Below are positions 17,257-26,487 of a DNA stretch of 64,000 nt, piece after piece. Each line of letters starts with the position of its first letter. Position 1 is the first letter of the stretch. Made by a program: the position numbers and the translations under genes. A model generated the notes under the pieces. It was not told where the DNA came from and made no database searches. It saw only the letters and a list, made by a program, of their open reading frames with translations. Source of the stretch: Kiritimatiellaceae bacterium (GTDB taxonomy: Bacteria; Verrucomicrobiota; Kiritimatiellia; Kiritimatiellales; Tichowtungiaceae). Location: contig JABFQY010000003.1 in assembly GCA_013141415.1 (NCBI GenBank), positions 271,729-335,728 of the forward strand, given 5' to 3'.

Positions 17257-18458
17257 AAACCGCACCGAAAAGTTTAAGACTGCATATCGCGCTGTTCGGC
17301 CGAACCAACGTCGGCAAGTCGAGTTTTCTAAACCTGATTGCCGGTCAGGATGTTTCGATTGTCTCGGAACAGCCCGGCACGACGACCGACGTCGTCGAAA
17401 AAACGATGGAACTGCTCCCCATCGGGCCGGTGGTTTTCATCGACACCGCCGGACTCGATGACAAGACGCTTCTCGGCGGCAAGCGCGTCGAAAAAACCGA
17501 AAAGGTTTTCGACCGCACTGATGTCATTCTGCTGATCTGTGAGGGCGACCGGTTTGGAGAATTTGAAAAAGTAGTTTGTGAAAAAGCGGGCGCAACTCCC
17601 GTCATCAAAATTGCCAATAAGTCCGATCTGTCCAATCCGTCCGATCCGTCTTATCTGCCTTGCAACTCAACCGACTTGAACAGCAGAGAAAAAATTCTTT
17701 CCCAGCTCAAAGCCCGGCTGATTGAAGTTTGTCCCGAAGAATTCATTCAACCGCCGCCGCTGGTCGGTGATCTGGTGAAGCCCGGCGGCATCGCCGTGCT
17801 GATTGTACCGATCGACTTGCAGGCACCGAAAGGCCGACTGATTCTGCCGCAGGTTTCAACCATCCGCGACGCGCTCGATAACGACGCCGCCGCGCTGGTG
17901 GTGAAGGAGCGGGAATACACCCACATGCTCGGCCAGCTGAAAACTCCGCCGGATCTGGTCGTCTGCGACTCGCAGGTCGTGCTGAAGATGATCGGCGACA
18001 CGCCGAAAGAAATTCCCTGCACCACCTTTTCGATTCTATTCGCGCGGCTCAAAGGCGATTTACCAAAACTGGCGGCGGGCGCCGCGGCGATCGACAAACT
18101 GAAAGACGGCGACAAGGTACTGATTGCCGAATCGTGCAGTCACCACGCCGCCGAGGACGACATCGGTCGCGTTAAAATTCCGCGCTGGCTCCGGCAATAT
18201 TGCGGATGCGAATTGCAAATCGACGTCTATGCCGGGCGTGACTTTCCGGACAACCTGAACGAGTACAGCCTTGTGGTGCAATGCGGCGGCTGTATGCACA
18301 ACCGGCGCGAAATTCTCTCGCGCATCGAAAAGTGCGAGGCCGCCGGCGTGCCGATCACCAACTACGGACTTTGTATTTCACAGACGCAGGGCGTGCTGAA
18401 ACGGGTGCTGTCGCCCTTCCCCGCCGCGCTGGATGCTTTTGAAAGGAATCTAAAATGA
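17253..18458 (+). CDS. hydF: [FeFe]-hydrogenase maturation GTPase/scaffold HydF
   Basis: 401 residues. N-terminal GTPase domain with P-loop GRTNVGKSSFLN, switch region PGTTTDVV, DTAGLDD and NKSD; middle dimerisation domain; C-terminal cluster domain with CSHH (about residue 292) and CGGCM (about 344), the Cys/His ligands of the [4Fe-4S] cluster on which the diiron precursor is held. Coupled to aspA and hydG by 4-base overlaps. Just after NKSDLS the DNA carries tandem TCCGATC-like repeats coding SNPSDPS, an in-frame low-complexity stretch. Confidence 0.96.
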   Translation: MKTAPKSLRLHIALFGRTNVGKSSFLNLIAGQDVSIVSEQPGTTTDVVEKTMELLPIGPVVFIDTAGLDDKTLLGGKRVEKTEKVFDRTDVILLICEGDRFGEFEKVVCEKAGATPVIKIANKSDLSNPSDPSYLPCNSTDLNSREKILSQLKARLIEVCPEEFIQPPPLVGDLVKPGGIAVLIVPIDLQAPKGRLILPQVSTIRDALDNDAAALVVKEREYTHMLGQLKTPPDLVVCDSQVVLKMIGDTPKEIPCTTFSILFARLKGDLPKLAAGAAAIDKLKDGDKVLIAESCSHHAAEDDIGRVKIPRWLRQYCGCELQIDVYAGRDFPDNLNEYSLVVQCGGCMHNRREILSRIEKCEAAGVPITNYGLCISQTQGVLKRVLSPFPAALDAFERNLK

Positions 18459-19864
18459 AAATTGATACGGAAGGGCTGAAATCCTTCATTCCCGAAAACG
18501 AAATTTTCCAATGGTTGGAAAAGACAACGAATCCGACTCCGGAACGGGTGCGCGAGGTGATTCAGAAGTCGTTGAATAAAAACCGGCTCGACCCCGAAGA
18601 GATGGCAGTGCTGATCAACGCGGAATCGCCGGAGCTGGTGAATGAAATTTTCGAAGGCGCGCGCGAACTGAAGCAGCGCATTTACGGCAACCGCATCGTG
18701 CTGTTTGCTCCGCTCTACATCGGTAACGAGTGCATCAACAACTGCCAGTATTGCGGGTTCCGATGCACCAACAAGGACGTCAGCCGCAAAACGCTGACGA
18801 TGCCCGAACTCGACCGCGAGATCGAAGCGCTGGTGAAGCGCGGACACAAGCGGCTGATTCTGGTGTACGGCGAACATCCGCAGTACGACGCGCAGTTCAT
18901 TCACGACACCGTGGTGGAAGTTTATAAACAGAAACACGGCAACGGCGAAATCCGCCGCGTGAACATCAACGCCGCGCCGCTGGATGTCGAAGGCTTCAAA
19001 CTGGTGAAGTCCGCCGGCATCGGCACCTACCAGATTTTTCAGGAAACCTATCATCAGGAAACCTATAAGCAGATGCATCCGTCGGGACCGAAGAGTAATT
19101 TTCTCTGGCGGCTCCATGGACTCGACCGCGCCCAGCAGGCCGGCATCGACGACGTCGGCATCGGCGCACTGATGGGACTGTTCGACTGGCGTTTCGAAAC
19201 GATGGCCCTGCTCTATCACACGATTCATCTGGAAGAAAAATTCCACGTCGGACCGCATACCATTTCGTTCCCGCGCATCGAACCGGCCATCGGCACCGCG
19301 CTGTGCGACAAGCCGCCGCAGGGAGTCAGTGACTACGACTTCAAACGGCTGGTCGCCATTCTGCGCCTCGCCGTGCCGTACACCGGACTGATTCTCACCT
19401 GCCGAGAATCGGTCGCCATTCGCAATGAAATTATCCAGTTCGGCGTGTCGCAGATTGATGCCGGATCCGACATCGGCGTTGGAGCCTATTCGCAGGATGA
19501 CGAAGAGTCTTATAAAAAGAGCCAGTTTGTGCTGAACGACGGACGCTCGCTTGATCAGGTGATCCGTGAGCTGTGCGAAGCCGACTTTATCCCCAGCTTC
19601 TGTACCGGTTGCTATCGTCTTGGCCGCACCGGCGAGCATTTTATGGAATTTGCCATTCCCGGTTTCGTGAAACGGTTCTGCACGCCCAACGCCGTACTGA
19701 CCTTCCTCGAATACATGGAGGACTATTCGTCGCCGGAAACCCGCAAGGCGGGCATGAAGCAGATAGAGCGCGAACTCGAACGGATGCCCGACGGGGAACA
19801 AAAAACCAAACTGCTCGAACGCATCGAGCAGATTAAAGCCGGTGATCGCGACCTTTATTTTTGA
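18455..19864 (+). CDS. hydG: [FeFe]-hydrogenase maturation radical-SAM tyrosine lyase HydG
   Basis: 469 residues, normal length. Cleaves tyrosine to make the CO and CN- ligands of the H-cluster. The SAM cluster motif CINNCQYCGF lies near residue 92, and a C-terminal Cys pair (SFCTGCYRLGRTGEHFM, about 385-400) binds the auxiliary cluster that distinguishes HydG from ThiH. Overlaps hydF by 4 bases; hydE follows after 19 bases. Confidence 0.96.
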   Translation: MKIDTEGLKSFIPENEIFQWLEKTTNPTPERVREVIQKSLNKNRLDPEEMAVLINAESPELVNEIFEGARELKQRIYGNRIVLFAPLYIGNECINNCQYCGFRCTNKDVSRKTLTMPELDREIEALVKRGHKRLILVYGEHPQYDAQFIHDTVVEVYKQKHGNGEIRRVNINAAPLDVEGFKLVKSAGIGTYQIFQETYHQETYKQMHPSGPKSNFLWRLHGLDRAQQAGIDDVGIGALMGLFDWRFETMALLYHTIHLEEKFHVGPHTISFPRIEPAIGTALCDKPPQGVSDYDFKRLVAILRLAVPYTGLILTCRESVAIRNEIIQFGVSQIDAGSDIGVGAYSQDDEESYKKSQFVLNDGRSLDQVIRELCEADFIPSFCTGCYRLGRTGEHFMEFAIPGFVKRFCTPNAVLTFLEYMEDYSSPETRKAGMKQIERELERMPDGEQKTKLLERIEQIKAGDRDLYF

Positions 19865-19883
19865 TCAGACAGATTGGCCTGAT

Positions 19884-20975
19884 ATGAAAGATCTCATTTT
19901 AACAAAAGTTGACCGCGACGAAACGCTGACTCCGGCGGAGATGAAGACATTGCTGGAAATCAGCGACCCGTCGGAGTTGCAGGCGCTGTATGACTGCGCG
20001 TACCGGGTGAAGGCCAAATATGTCGGCAAGGTCGCCTATTTCCGCGGCATCATTGAGTGCAGCAATATCTGCATTAAGGACTGCTACTACTGCGGCATCC
20101 GCAAGAGCAACACCAACGTGAAGCGCTTCCAGATGGACGAAAAGGAAATGGTGCGCGAAGCGATCTGGGCGTTTGAAAACGAATACGGCTCGGTCGTGAT
20201 TCAGTCCGGCGAACGGCAGGATGCCGCCTACATTGAGCTGATTGAACGGGTGCTCCGGCGGATTAAAGAGAACACGGACGGCAAACTCGGCGTCACGCTG
20301 TCGCTCGGCGAACAGACGGAAGAAACCTACCGCCGCTGGCGTGAGGCGGGTGCGCACCGCTATCTGCTCCGCATTGAAACCACCAATCCGCTGCTGTATC
20401 GCCAACTGCATCCGGCGGATCACGATTTTGAAGTGCGCAAGAACTGCCTTGCCCTGCTCAAAAAGACCGGCTATCAGGTCGGCACCGGCGTCATGATGGG
20501 ACTGCCCGGCCAGACGATGGACGATCTGGTCAACGACATTCTGTTCATGAAGAAACTCGACGTGGATATGGTCGGCATGGGGCCGTACATTCCGCACCAC
20601 GATACGCCGATGGGCGCAGAAATTCCGCCATACACTGACGAACAGAAACAGGCCGCACTCGCGCTCGGACTCAAGATGATCGCTGTCACACGCATTGTGC
20701 TGAAGGACGTCAACATCGCCGCCGCCACCGCGCTTCAGGCCTTAGAGCATTCCGGGCGCGAAATGGGATTGCTGTGCGGCGCAAATGTCATCATGCCAAA
20801 CGTCACCGAAACCGAGTTCCGCCCGAACTATGTACTCTACGACAACAAGCCGTGCCTCGATGAAAACTCATCCATGTGCCGCGGCTGTCTGACCCGCCGC
20901 ATTGAAGGTATCGGCGAAACCATCGGCTTCAACCAGTGGGGTGATTCGAAGCACTTCGCCAAGCGTACTGCGTAA
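19884..20975 (+). CDS. hydE: [FeFe]-hydrogenase maturation radical-SAM enzyme HydE
   Basis: 363 residues. BioB-like radical-SAM fold with CIKDCYYCGI (about residues 63-72) binding the SAM cluster; acts on the iron-cysteine synthon released by HydG. The ATG beginning MKDLILTKVDRDE was chosen over an upstream GTG at 19842 that overlaps hydG; its ribosome site is weak, so coupling to hydG translation is likely. Last gene of the operon; all three maturases are in this window. Confidence 0.95.
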   Translation: MKDLILTKVDRDETLTPAEMKTLLEISDPSELQALYDCAYRVKAKYVGKVAYFRGIIECSNICIKDCYYCGIRKSNTNVKRFQMDEKEMVREAIWAFENEYGSVVIQSGERQDAAYIELIERVLRRIKENTDGKLGVTLSLGEQTEETYRRWREAGAHRYLLRIETTNPLLYRQLHPADHDFEVRKNCLALLKKTGYQVGTGVMMGLPGQTMDDLVNDILFMKKLDVDMVGMGPYIPHHDTPMGAEIPPYTDEQKQAALALGLKMIAVTRIVLKDVNIAAATALQALEHSGREMGLLCGANVIMPNVTETEFRPNYVLYDNKPCLDENSSMCRGCLTRRIEGIGETIGFNQWGDSKHFAKRTA

Positions 20976-21090
20976 CGAGTAATGCGTAATGAAGATTGGT
21001 TCATAGAACCAACACTACATCAGCCTGAAATGTAGAGTCGGCTCTGTGAGCCGAAAACAGAACCTCAAATGGACGCAAATTAACGCAAAT

Positions 21091-21148
21091 GTAGGCCGGG
21101 TGCCCTCACCCGGCGGAATAACGCCCGCTGAGGGCAGCGGGCCTACAC
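21091..21148. repeat. REPIN-like double-hairpin element E1
   Basis: Outer GTAGGCC/GGCCTAC enclosing two hairpins, CCGGGTG-ccct-CACCCGG and CCCGCTG-aggg-CAGCGGG, with a 10-base spacer. Preceded by TTAACGCAAATG, which also precedes the copy at 37821. Lies between hydE and miaB, which converge. Confidence 0.85.
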
Positions 21149-21151
21149 GCA

Positions 21152-21204
21152 ACAAGGCCGCCGGGACGGCGGCGATACGTATCGCAGGCGTCTCGCCTGC
21201 CTTG
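21152..21204. repeat. REPIN-like double-hairpin element E2
   Basis: Outer CAAGGC/GCCTTG, hairpins GCCGCC-gggac-GGCGGC and AGGCG-tct-CGCCT, and a central 12-bp palindrome CGATACGTATCG. Same architecture as E1 with unrelated stems. Could act as a two-way terminator for hydE and miaB. Confidence 0.75.
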
Positions 21205-21207
21205 TCT

Positions 21208-22515
21208 TCAGACCGCGCGGCCGATCATGGAGAACGGGCCGGTCCAGTCCAGCTTCACCTTTACGAGCTGGCCGAGGCAGTCGCCTTCGTGCTCGAAGAA
21301 GACCAGTTTATTCTGCGGTGTGCGGCCGCGCCAGCGGCCTTTACTTTCCTGAAATTCTTCCGCGAGTACTTCGACCACGGTTCCAAGATGCGGCGCATTG
21401 TTTTCGCCCATCACTTGCGCGACCAGTTCGTCGAAGCGGTTCGCGCGGCTTTCTTTTTCCTCTTCGGAAACATCGTCGGGCATTTTGGATGAAACGGTGC
21501 GCGGACGCGGCGAGTATTTGGCGATATGCGCCAGATCGAGTTTTAGCTCGCCGTAGAGTTTCATCGTGTCCATGAAGTCGGCTTCGGTTTCGGTCGGGTA
21601 GCCGACGATGACGTCGGTGTTGATCGAAGCGTCAGGAATGATTTTCCGGATATCGGCCACGACCTGCCGGTATTCGGCGTTGGTGTAGCCGCGCCGCATC
21701 GATTCGAGAATCCGGTCGCTGCCCGCCTGAAACGGCAGTTCAAAGTATGGACAGACTTTTTCCGTTTCCGCCACGGCACGGATAAGTTCTTCGTCAATGT
21801 ACGACGGATGGCTGGTCAAAAACCGGACTCGCAAAATGCCGTCGATTTTCGCCGCCTCTTTGAGAAGCCACGCCAGATTTTTTCCGTCGCCAAGATCAAA
21901 TCCATAGCGGTCAACAATTTGTCCGAGAAGTGTCACCTCTTTCACGCCCTGCCCGGCCAGCGAGCGCACTTCGGCGAGAATTTCTTCCGGCTTGCGACTA
22001 CGGTCAGGGCCGCGGCGGTACGGAATGATGCAATAGGAACAGGCATGCGAACAGCCCAGCGTGATCGGCACAAACGCGGTGATTGCCTTTTCGCGGTTGA
22101 CGGCGGGCAGCCGGTAGTCGGCCAGCTCAATCTGCGAACGGTCGAGATGACTGTATTCGTCGCGGCTCAGTACATAATCAATCAGCGCGTCGGTCTGTGA
22201 CGGCGCCATGAAAACATCCACGAACGGAAACCGGTTCGCCAAGTCTTCCGCCTCGCGTTTACCAACCATGCAGCCCATCAGGGCGATAATCATCCGGCGC
22301 TTGTTTTTCTTGGTGTCGCCCAGCGACAGCAGTTTGGAAACGGCTTTATCCTCCGGCTGCTGGCGCACCACGCAGGTATTGAGCACGGCGATGTCGGCAT
22401 GCTCCGCCCGCGGAGTTTCCGCAAAACCCAGTGCTTCGAGCTGCGAAGCGAGGTACCGCGAATCGGCCTCGTTCATTTGGCAGCCGATCGTCCAGATGTG
22501 ATAGGTTCCGGTCAT
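21208..22515 (-). CDS. miaB: tRNA-2-methylthio-N6-dimethylallyladenosine synthase
   Basis: 435 residues. Methylthiolates A37 of tRNAs reading UNN codons. N-terminal UPF0004 domain with three cluster cysteines (TIGCQMNEADS, LNTCVVRQ, MGCMVG), radical-SAM domain with CSHACSYCIIPYRRGPDRS, and a C-terminal TRAM domain (EFQESKGRWRGRTPQNKLVFF). The motifs match MiaB better than RimO or MtaB. Three bases separate it from argF upstream on the same strand, so argF-miaB are probably cotranscribed. Confidence 0.93.
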   Translation of the reverse strand: MTGTYHIWTIGCQMNEADSRYLASQLEALGFAETPRAEHADIAVLNTCVVRQQPEDKAVSKLLSLGDTKKNKRRMIIALMGCMVGKREAEDLANRFPFVDVFMAPSQTDALIDYVLSRDEYSHLDRSQIELADYRLPAVNREKAITAFVPITLGCSHACSYCIIPYRRGPDRSRKPEEILAEVRSLAGQGVKEVTLLGQIVDRYGFDLGDGKNLAWLLKEAAKIDGILRVRFLTSHPSYIDEELIRAVAETEKVCPYFELPFQAGSDRILESMRRGYTNAEYRQVVADIRKIIPDASINTDVIVGYPTETEADFMDTMKLYGELKLDLAHIAKYSPRPRTVSSKMPDDVSEEEKESRANRFDELVAQVMGENNAPHLGTVVEVLAEEFQESKGRWRGRTPQNKLVFFEHEGDCLGQLVKVKLDWTGPFSMIGRAV

Positions 22516-22518
22516 TGA

Positions 22519-23445
22519 CTAGACAGCACCGCAGAGGGTGAGCATGACGGCTTTCTGAGCGTGGAGCCGGTTTTCGGCTTCGTCGAAGACGACCGATTGC
22601 GGGCCGTCGATCACTTCAGCGGTCTGCTCGGCGCCGCGCAGGGCTGGCAGACAGTTCATAAAGATGGCGTCCGGTTTGGCGTGCTTCATCAGCGCGGCGT
22701 TGACCTGATACGGTGTGAATAGTTTAACGCGCGCGGCTTCTTCATCCTTCGGAATGTGGTAGCTCATCCATGAGTCGGTATAGACGATGTCGGCGTCTTT
22801 GATCGCTTCGACCGGATCGTCGGTGACGACCAGTTCACAGCCCGATTCCCGCGCAAACTGCGCGCAGAGTTCGGTGACTTCGACGGCGGGCATCTGTTCT
22901 TCCGGCGAGCCGACACTGCAATGCATTCCGAGTTTGGTGCAGCCTTGCATGAGCGAATGGGTGACGTTGTTGTAGCCGTCGCCGAGATAGGCCAGCTTCA
23001 ATCCTTTGAGCGCGCCTTTCTTTTCATGAATGGTCATTAAGTCGGCCAGGATCTGGCAGGGATGGCCTTCGTCGGTCAGCGCGTTAATCACCGGAATGGT
23101 GGCGTACTCAGCCATTTCGAGAATGTCGGAGTGGCTGAACAGGCGCGCCATGACGATATTGCACATGCGGCTGATCACTTTGATGGAGTCCTCGATAGTT
23201 TCCTTGCCGCCGCCCATGGGCGAAGTACTCATGTCGTAGTAAATGGCGTGGCCGCCGAGCTGGGTCATGCCGATTTCAAACGACAGCCGTGTGCGCAGAC
23301 TCGGCTTTTCAAAAATCATCAGCAGAGTTTTCTGCTTCATGGAGTCCGCGTATTTCTGCGGCTTGGCTTTGACTTTGGCGGCCAGTTCCAGCACATCGAG
23401 AATTTCCTGTGAGCTCCAGTCTTTGAGTGAGATCAGGTGTTTCAT
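22519..23445 (-). CDS. argF: Ornithine carbamoyltransferase
   Basis: 308 residues. Makes citrulline from ornithine and carbamoyl phosphate in arginine synthesis. Carbamoyl-phosphate site FEKPSLRTRLSFE, HPCQILADL, and the ornithine-site loop MNCLPALRG, where the more common form is MHCLPA. The ATG beginning MKHLISLKDWS matches the family; upstream in-frame ATGs lie within pyrB. It overlaps pyrB by 4 bases, so two carbamoyltransferases using the same donor are translationally coupled. Confidence 0.92.
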   Translation of the reverse strand: MKHLISLKDWSSQEILDVLELAAKVKAKPQKYADSMKQKTLLMIFEKPSLRTRLSFEIGMTQLGGHAIYYDMSTSPMGGGKETIEDSIKVISRMCNIVMARLFSHSDILEMAEYATIPVINALTDEGHPCQILADLMTIHEKKGALKGLKLAYLGDGYNNVTHSLMQGCTKLGMHCSVGSPEEQMPAVEVTELCAQFARESGCELVVTDDPVEAIKDADIVYTDSWMSYHIPKDEEAARVKLFTPYQVNAALMKHAKPDAIFMNCLPALRGAEQTAEVIDGPQSVVFDEAENRLHAQKAVMLTLCGAV

Positions 23446-24527
23446 CGTTTCATCTCCCTGTAATAATTTCGCACGGCGCCGTCGCATTCGAAAATGCTCA
23501 GAATCAGCGCGGCACGGATCCACATTCCGTTACGAACCTGCCGCCAGTAAACGGCGCGCGGGTCGCTGTCGACCGCCGGATCAATTTCAAGGCGGCGCGG
23601 CAGCGGGTGCATAATAACGGCGGTTGGCTTGAGAACAGTAAGGTGCTCTTTGGTGAAGTAGTAGGATGCGGTGTTGATCCGGCTGCTTTCATTATCCACA
23701 TCCCACTCATCCTGAATGCGGGTCATGTAGATCGCGTCCACTTCCGGAATCACCTTGGCAAAGTCGTGACTGATTTCGTACGGCATACCGGCCGCATCGA
23801 GCTGTTTGAGAATGTCGTCGCCAATCTGCAGTTCCGGCGGCGCAACGAAATAGGCTTTGACGCCTTTGTACTGCGTGAGGAGCCACGCCAGCGACCGGAC
23901 TGTGCGACCGCGTTTCAGGTCGCCGACGAAAGCGATCTTCTTGCCGTCAATGCCGCCTATATTTTCAAAGCTGCGGGCCAGTGTGTAGATATCAAGCAGA
24001 GCCTGCGTCGGGTGCTGGTCTTTACCGGAACCGGCGTTGACAACCGGTACGGGCCGATGTGTATTGGAAAGCATCCACGCGATCCGCTCGGCAAAGCCGC
24101 CCGCCGGATGGCGCATAATGATCAGGTCGGCGTACGAGCTGAACGTCCGGACAGAATCTTCCGGCGACTCCCCTTTCATTTCGCTGGAGGTTGAACTGTC
24201 GCGCACATTCATGGTCTGCATGCCGACAATCTGGCAGGCGGAATAAAACGAAAGATACGTGCGGGTCGAAGGCTGGGCGAAGTAAAGCATCGCCCGTTTG
24301 TCAAAAAGCTGTTTCTGGAGAAAGGTGTTTCCGTCGCGGGTTTTAGCAATGCGGCGAACACAGGTCGCCAGCGAACAAAGGTCTTCAAGCATTGAACGGC
24401 TGAACTGCTGGGCGACCAGCGCATGGAATGACCGGCCGTTTTCGACGAAGTATGGGGCTTTCTCAACGGCGCTTAATCCGCTGAGGTCGTCCCACAAAAT
24501 CTGATTCAGTATCGCCGTTTTACTCAT
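23442..24527 (-). CDS. pyrB: Aspartate carbamoyltransferase-type protein
   Basis: 361 residues, longer than a classic catalytic chain by about 50. First committed step of pyrimidine synthesis. Motifs: AQPSTRTYLSF for carbamoyl phosphate, HPTQALLDIYT, and the aspartate-site segment HPLPRRLEIDPAVDSDPRA. An N-terminal extension of about 70 residues precedes the usual core. No regulatory chain (pyrI) is nearby. First gene of a leftward pyrB-argF-miaB group. Confidence 0.9.
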   Translation of the reverse strand: MSKTAILNQILWDDLSGLSAVEKAPYFVENGRSFHALVAQQFSRSMLEDLCSLATCVRRIAKTRDGNTFLQKQLFDKRAMLYFAQPSTRTYLSFYSACQIVGMQTMNVRDSSTSSEMKGESPEDSVRTFSSYADLIIMRHPAGGFAERIAWMLSNTHRPVPVVNAGSGKDQHPTQALLDIYTLARSFENIGGIDGKKIAFVGDLKRGRTVRSLAWLLTQYKGVKAYFVAPPELQIGDDILKQLDAAGMPYEISHDFAKVIPEVDAIYMTRIQDEWDVDNESSRINTASYYFTKEHLTVLKPTAVIMHPLPRRLEIDPAVDSDPRAVYWRQVRNGMWIRAALILSIFECDGAVRNYYREMKR

Positions 24528-24598
24528 GAAGCCTCCGTTTCAGAATCGTTGCCGCTTTATATGCCATTTCTCTGTGGATTGGAAATTGTTTGAACAGG

Positions 24599-26368
24599 TT
24601 AATGTTGAAGCTGCTGCATTTCAAAAAAGTAACCGCGGCGGGTCATCAGTTCATCGTACGATCCGACTTCTTCAATCTGCCCGTCCTTCATAACGACAAT
24701 GCGGTTGGCCTTCCGGATGGTGGAAAGGCGGTGCGCGACGATGAAGGTCGTGCGGTGCTGTACTGCCAGCTCGATCGCCTCCTGCACCTTTTTCTCAGAA
24801 ACCACATCGAGCGCGGAGGTGGCTTCGTCGAGCACCAGAATACGCGGATTGCGAATCAGCGCCCGGGCAATGGCAATACGCTGGCGCTGACCGCCGGAAA
24901 GCAGCGCGCCGTCCTCGCCGATGCGTGTGTCGAGGCCTTTGGGAAGTCCATCAACCAGCTCAATCAGATTGGCGGCGGCGAGTATTTCGCGCAGGCGTTC
25001 ATCTCTGACACCGGTCAGTCCGTAGGTGATATTCTCGCGAATGGTGCCGGAAAAAAGAACCGTCTCCTGCGGCACAACGGAAATGAAGCGGCGGGCTGTG
25101 CGCATATCGATTTCTTCCATATCCTGTCCGTCGAAAAGAATCCGGCCTTGCTGCGGACGGCGGAAGCCGATCAGCAATTGCATCAGCGTGGATTTCCCGC
25201 CGCCGCTCGGCCCGACCAGCGCGATACATTCGCCCGGCGCTACATCGAGTGAAAAATTCCGGATCGCCGGGCCTTTTTCTTTCTCATAGGAAAAAGTCAT
25301 ATCTTGAAACTGAACATGCCCGTTCATGGCATCAACGGTGCGGCGTCCGCGGTTATATTCCAGATCCGGAGATTCCATCACTTCGCCGATGGAGCGAACC
25401 GACTCAATCCCGCGGGCCAGTTGCGGATACATATTCATCAGCTGCGAAACGCTCATCACGATCGTGCTGAACATGCTCTGGTAAAGGACAATGTCGCCGA
25501 CGGTGATCCAGCCTTTACGGCAGAACCAGCTCATCACAATCAGTCCGAATACCATGGAAAGCTGAAAAACCACAAAGGCGGAAGATCCGAAAACTGCATT
25601 GAGAATATCCAGTCGGCGTCCTCGCTCGTTGACCGCACCGAACTGCGCTTCCATCCGGCGGGCCGCCTCTTCTTCCAGTCCGTGCGCCCGCACCACCGGA
25701 ATCATGTTAAGCATTTCTGTCACCTCGGCTGACATCTGCTCGACTTCCGACCGGAAGGCCGTGTTGCGTTCGCGAATCCGACGCTCAAAAATAAAACGCA
25801 AGCCGTTGATCACCGGGATCAGCAGGATAAAAAATACCAGCAGGCGCGGCTGGCGGACGGCGGTCACGATCACGGCGAAGAAAAATGAAAGCACCGCCAG
25901 AGAGCCGGAATCGCCGATCTGCATGCAGAACATCTGCACCTGCTCGACATCGCGCAACAATTTTGCCTGAAGGCGGCCCGTTTCCGTGCGGTCATGAAAG
26001 GCAATTGAAAGATGCTGAAGTCGCGTCACCAGCGCACTGCGCAACGTGCGTTCCAGATCACGCACCGCGCCGCTCAGCATGGAAACATAAAGCGTGTGCG
26101 TTGGAATGTTCTGCACAATCAGGACGACCACTGCCGCGAAATACAGCGTCAGTTGCGAGGCGGGAAACGCGACCGGGTCGGCCAGGCTGTTGATTACCCG
26201 TGCGATCAAAAACGGAATAACCCACATCGGCGAATGCTTGATGACCATAACCAGCAAGGTGGCAACGTAAAACCACCGGGGGCGATTCAACAGACCGAGA
26301 AGCGTCCGAACAGGCTGTTTGCTACTGTAATTATATTCAAGCGGTCTAAAGGGCGTCTGTGGACACAT
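24599..26368 (-). CDS. ABC exporter, fused membrane and ATPase domains (MsbA-like)
   Basis: 589 residues. A six-helix membrane domain (about 30-330) followed by the ATPase: Walker A GPSGGGKST, signature LSGGQRQRIAIARAL, Walker B ILVLDEATSALD and the switch His in IVAHRLSTI. A half-transporter that works as a dimer in the inner membrane. The layout fits MsbA/lipid or multidrug exporters; the substrate cannot be told from sequence. Stands alone between pyrB and birA. Confidence 0.92.
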   Translation of the reverse strand: MCPQTPFRPLEYNYSSKQPVRTLLGLLNRPRWFYVATLLVMVIKHSPMWVIPFLIARVINSLADPVAFPASQLTLYFAAVVVLIVQNIPTHTLYVSMLSGAVRDLERTLRSALVTRLQHLSIAFHDRTETGRLQAKLLRDVEQVQMFCMQIGDSGSLAVLSFFFAVIVTAVRQPRLLVFFILLIPVINGLRFIFERRIRERNTAFRSEVEQMSAEVTEMLNMIPVVRAHGLEEEAARRMEAQFGAVNERGRRLDILNAVFGSSAFVVFQLSMVFGLIVMSWFCRKGWITVGDIVLYQSMFSTIVMSVSQLMNMYPQLARGIESVRSIGEVMESPDLEYNRGRRTVDAMNGHVQFQDMTFSYEKEKGPAIRNFSLDVAPGECIALVGPSGGGKSTLMQLLIGFRRPQQGRILFDGQDMEEIDMRTARRFISVVPQETVLFSGTIRENITYGLTGVRDERLREILAAANLIELVDGLPKGLDTRIGEDGALLSGGQRQRIAIARALIRNPRILVLDEATSALDVVSEKKVQEAIELAVQHRTTFIVAHRLSTIRKANRIVVMKDGQIEEVGSYDELMTRRGYFFEMQQLQH

Positions 26369-26487
26369 GAAAAAACTCCTGATTGAAACCTCTGCCGGAA
26401 GGCCAAGGCCTTAAATTTTCCGGCGAACTGGCGGCAATAGTCCTTCTTCGGAGTTCTTTTCTCAATACTCAGATTAAGAAAAATGAT

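Noticed and set aside
18362-19801. 479-codon minus-strand frame opposite hydG
   Set aside because: Shadow of hydG; no motifs and no ribosome site.
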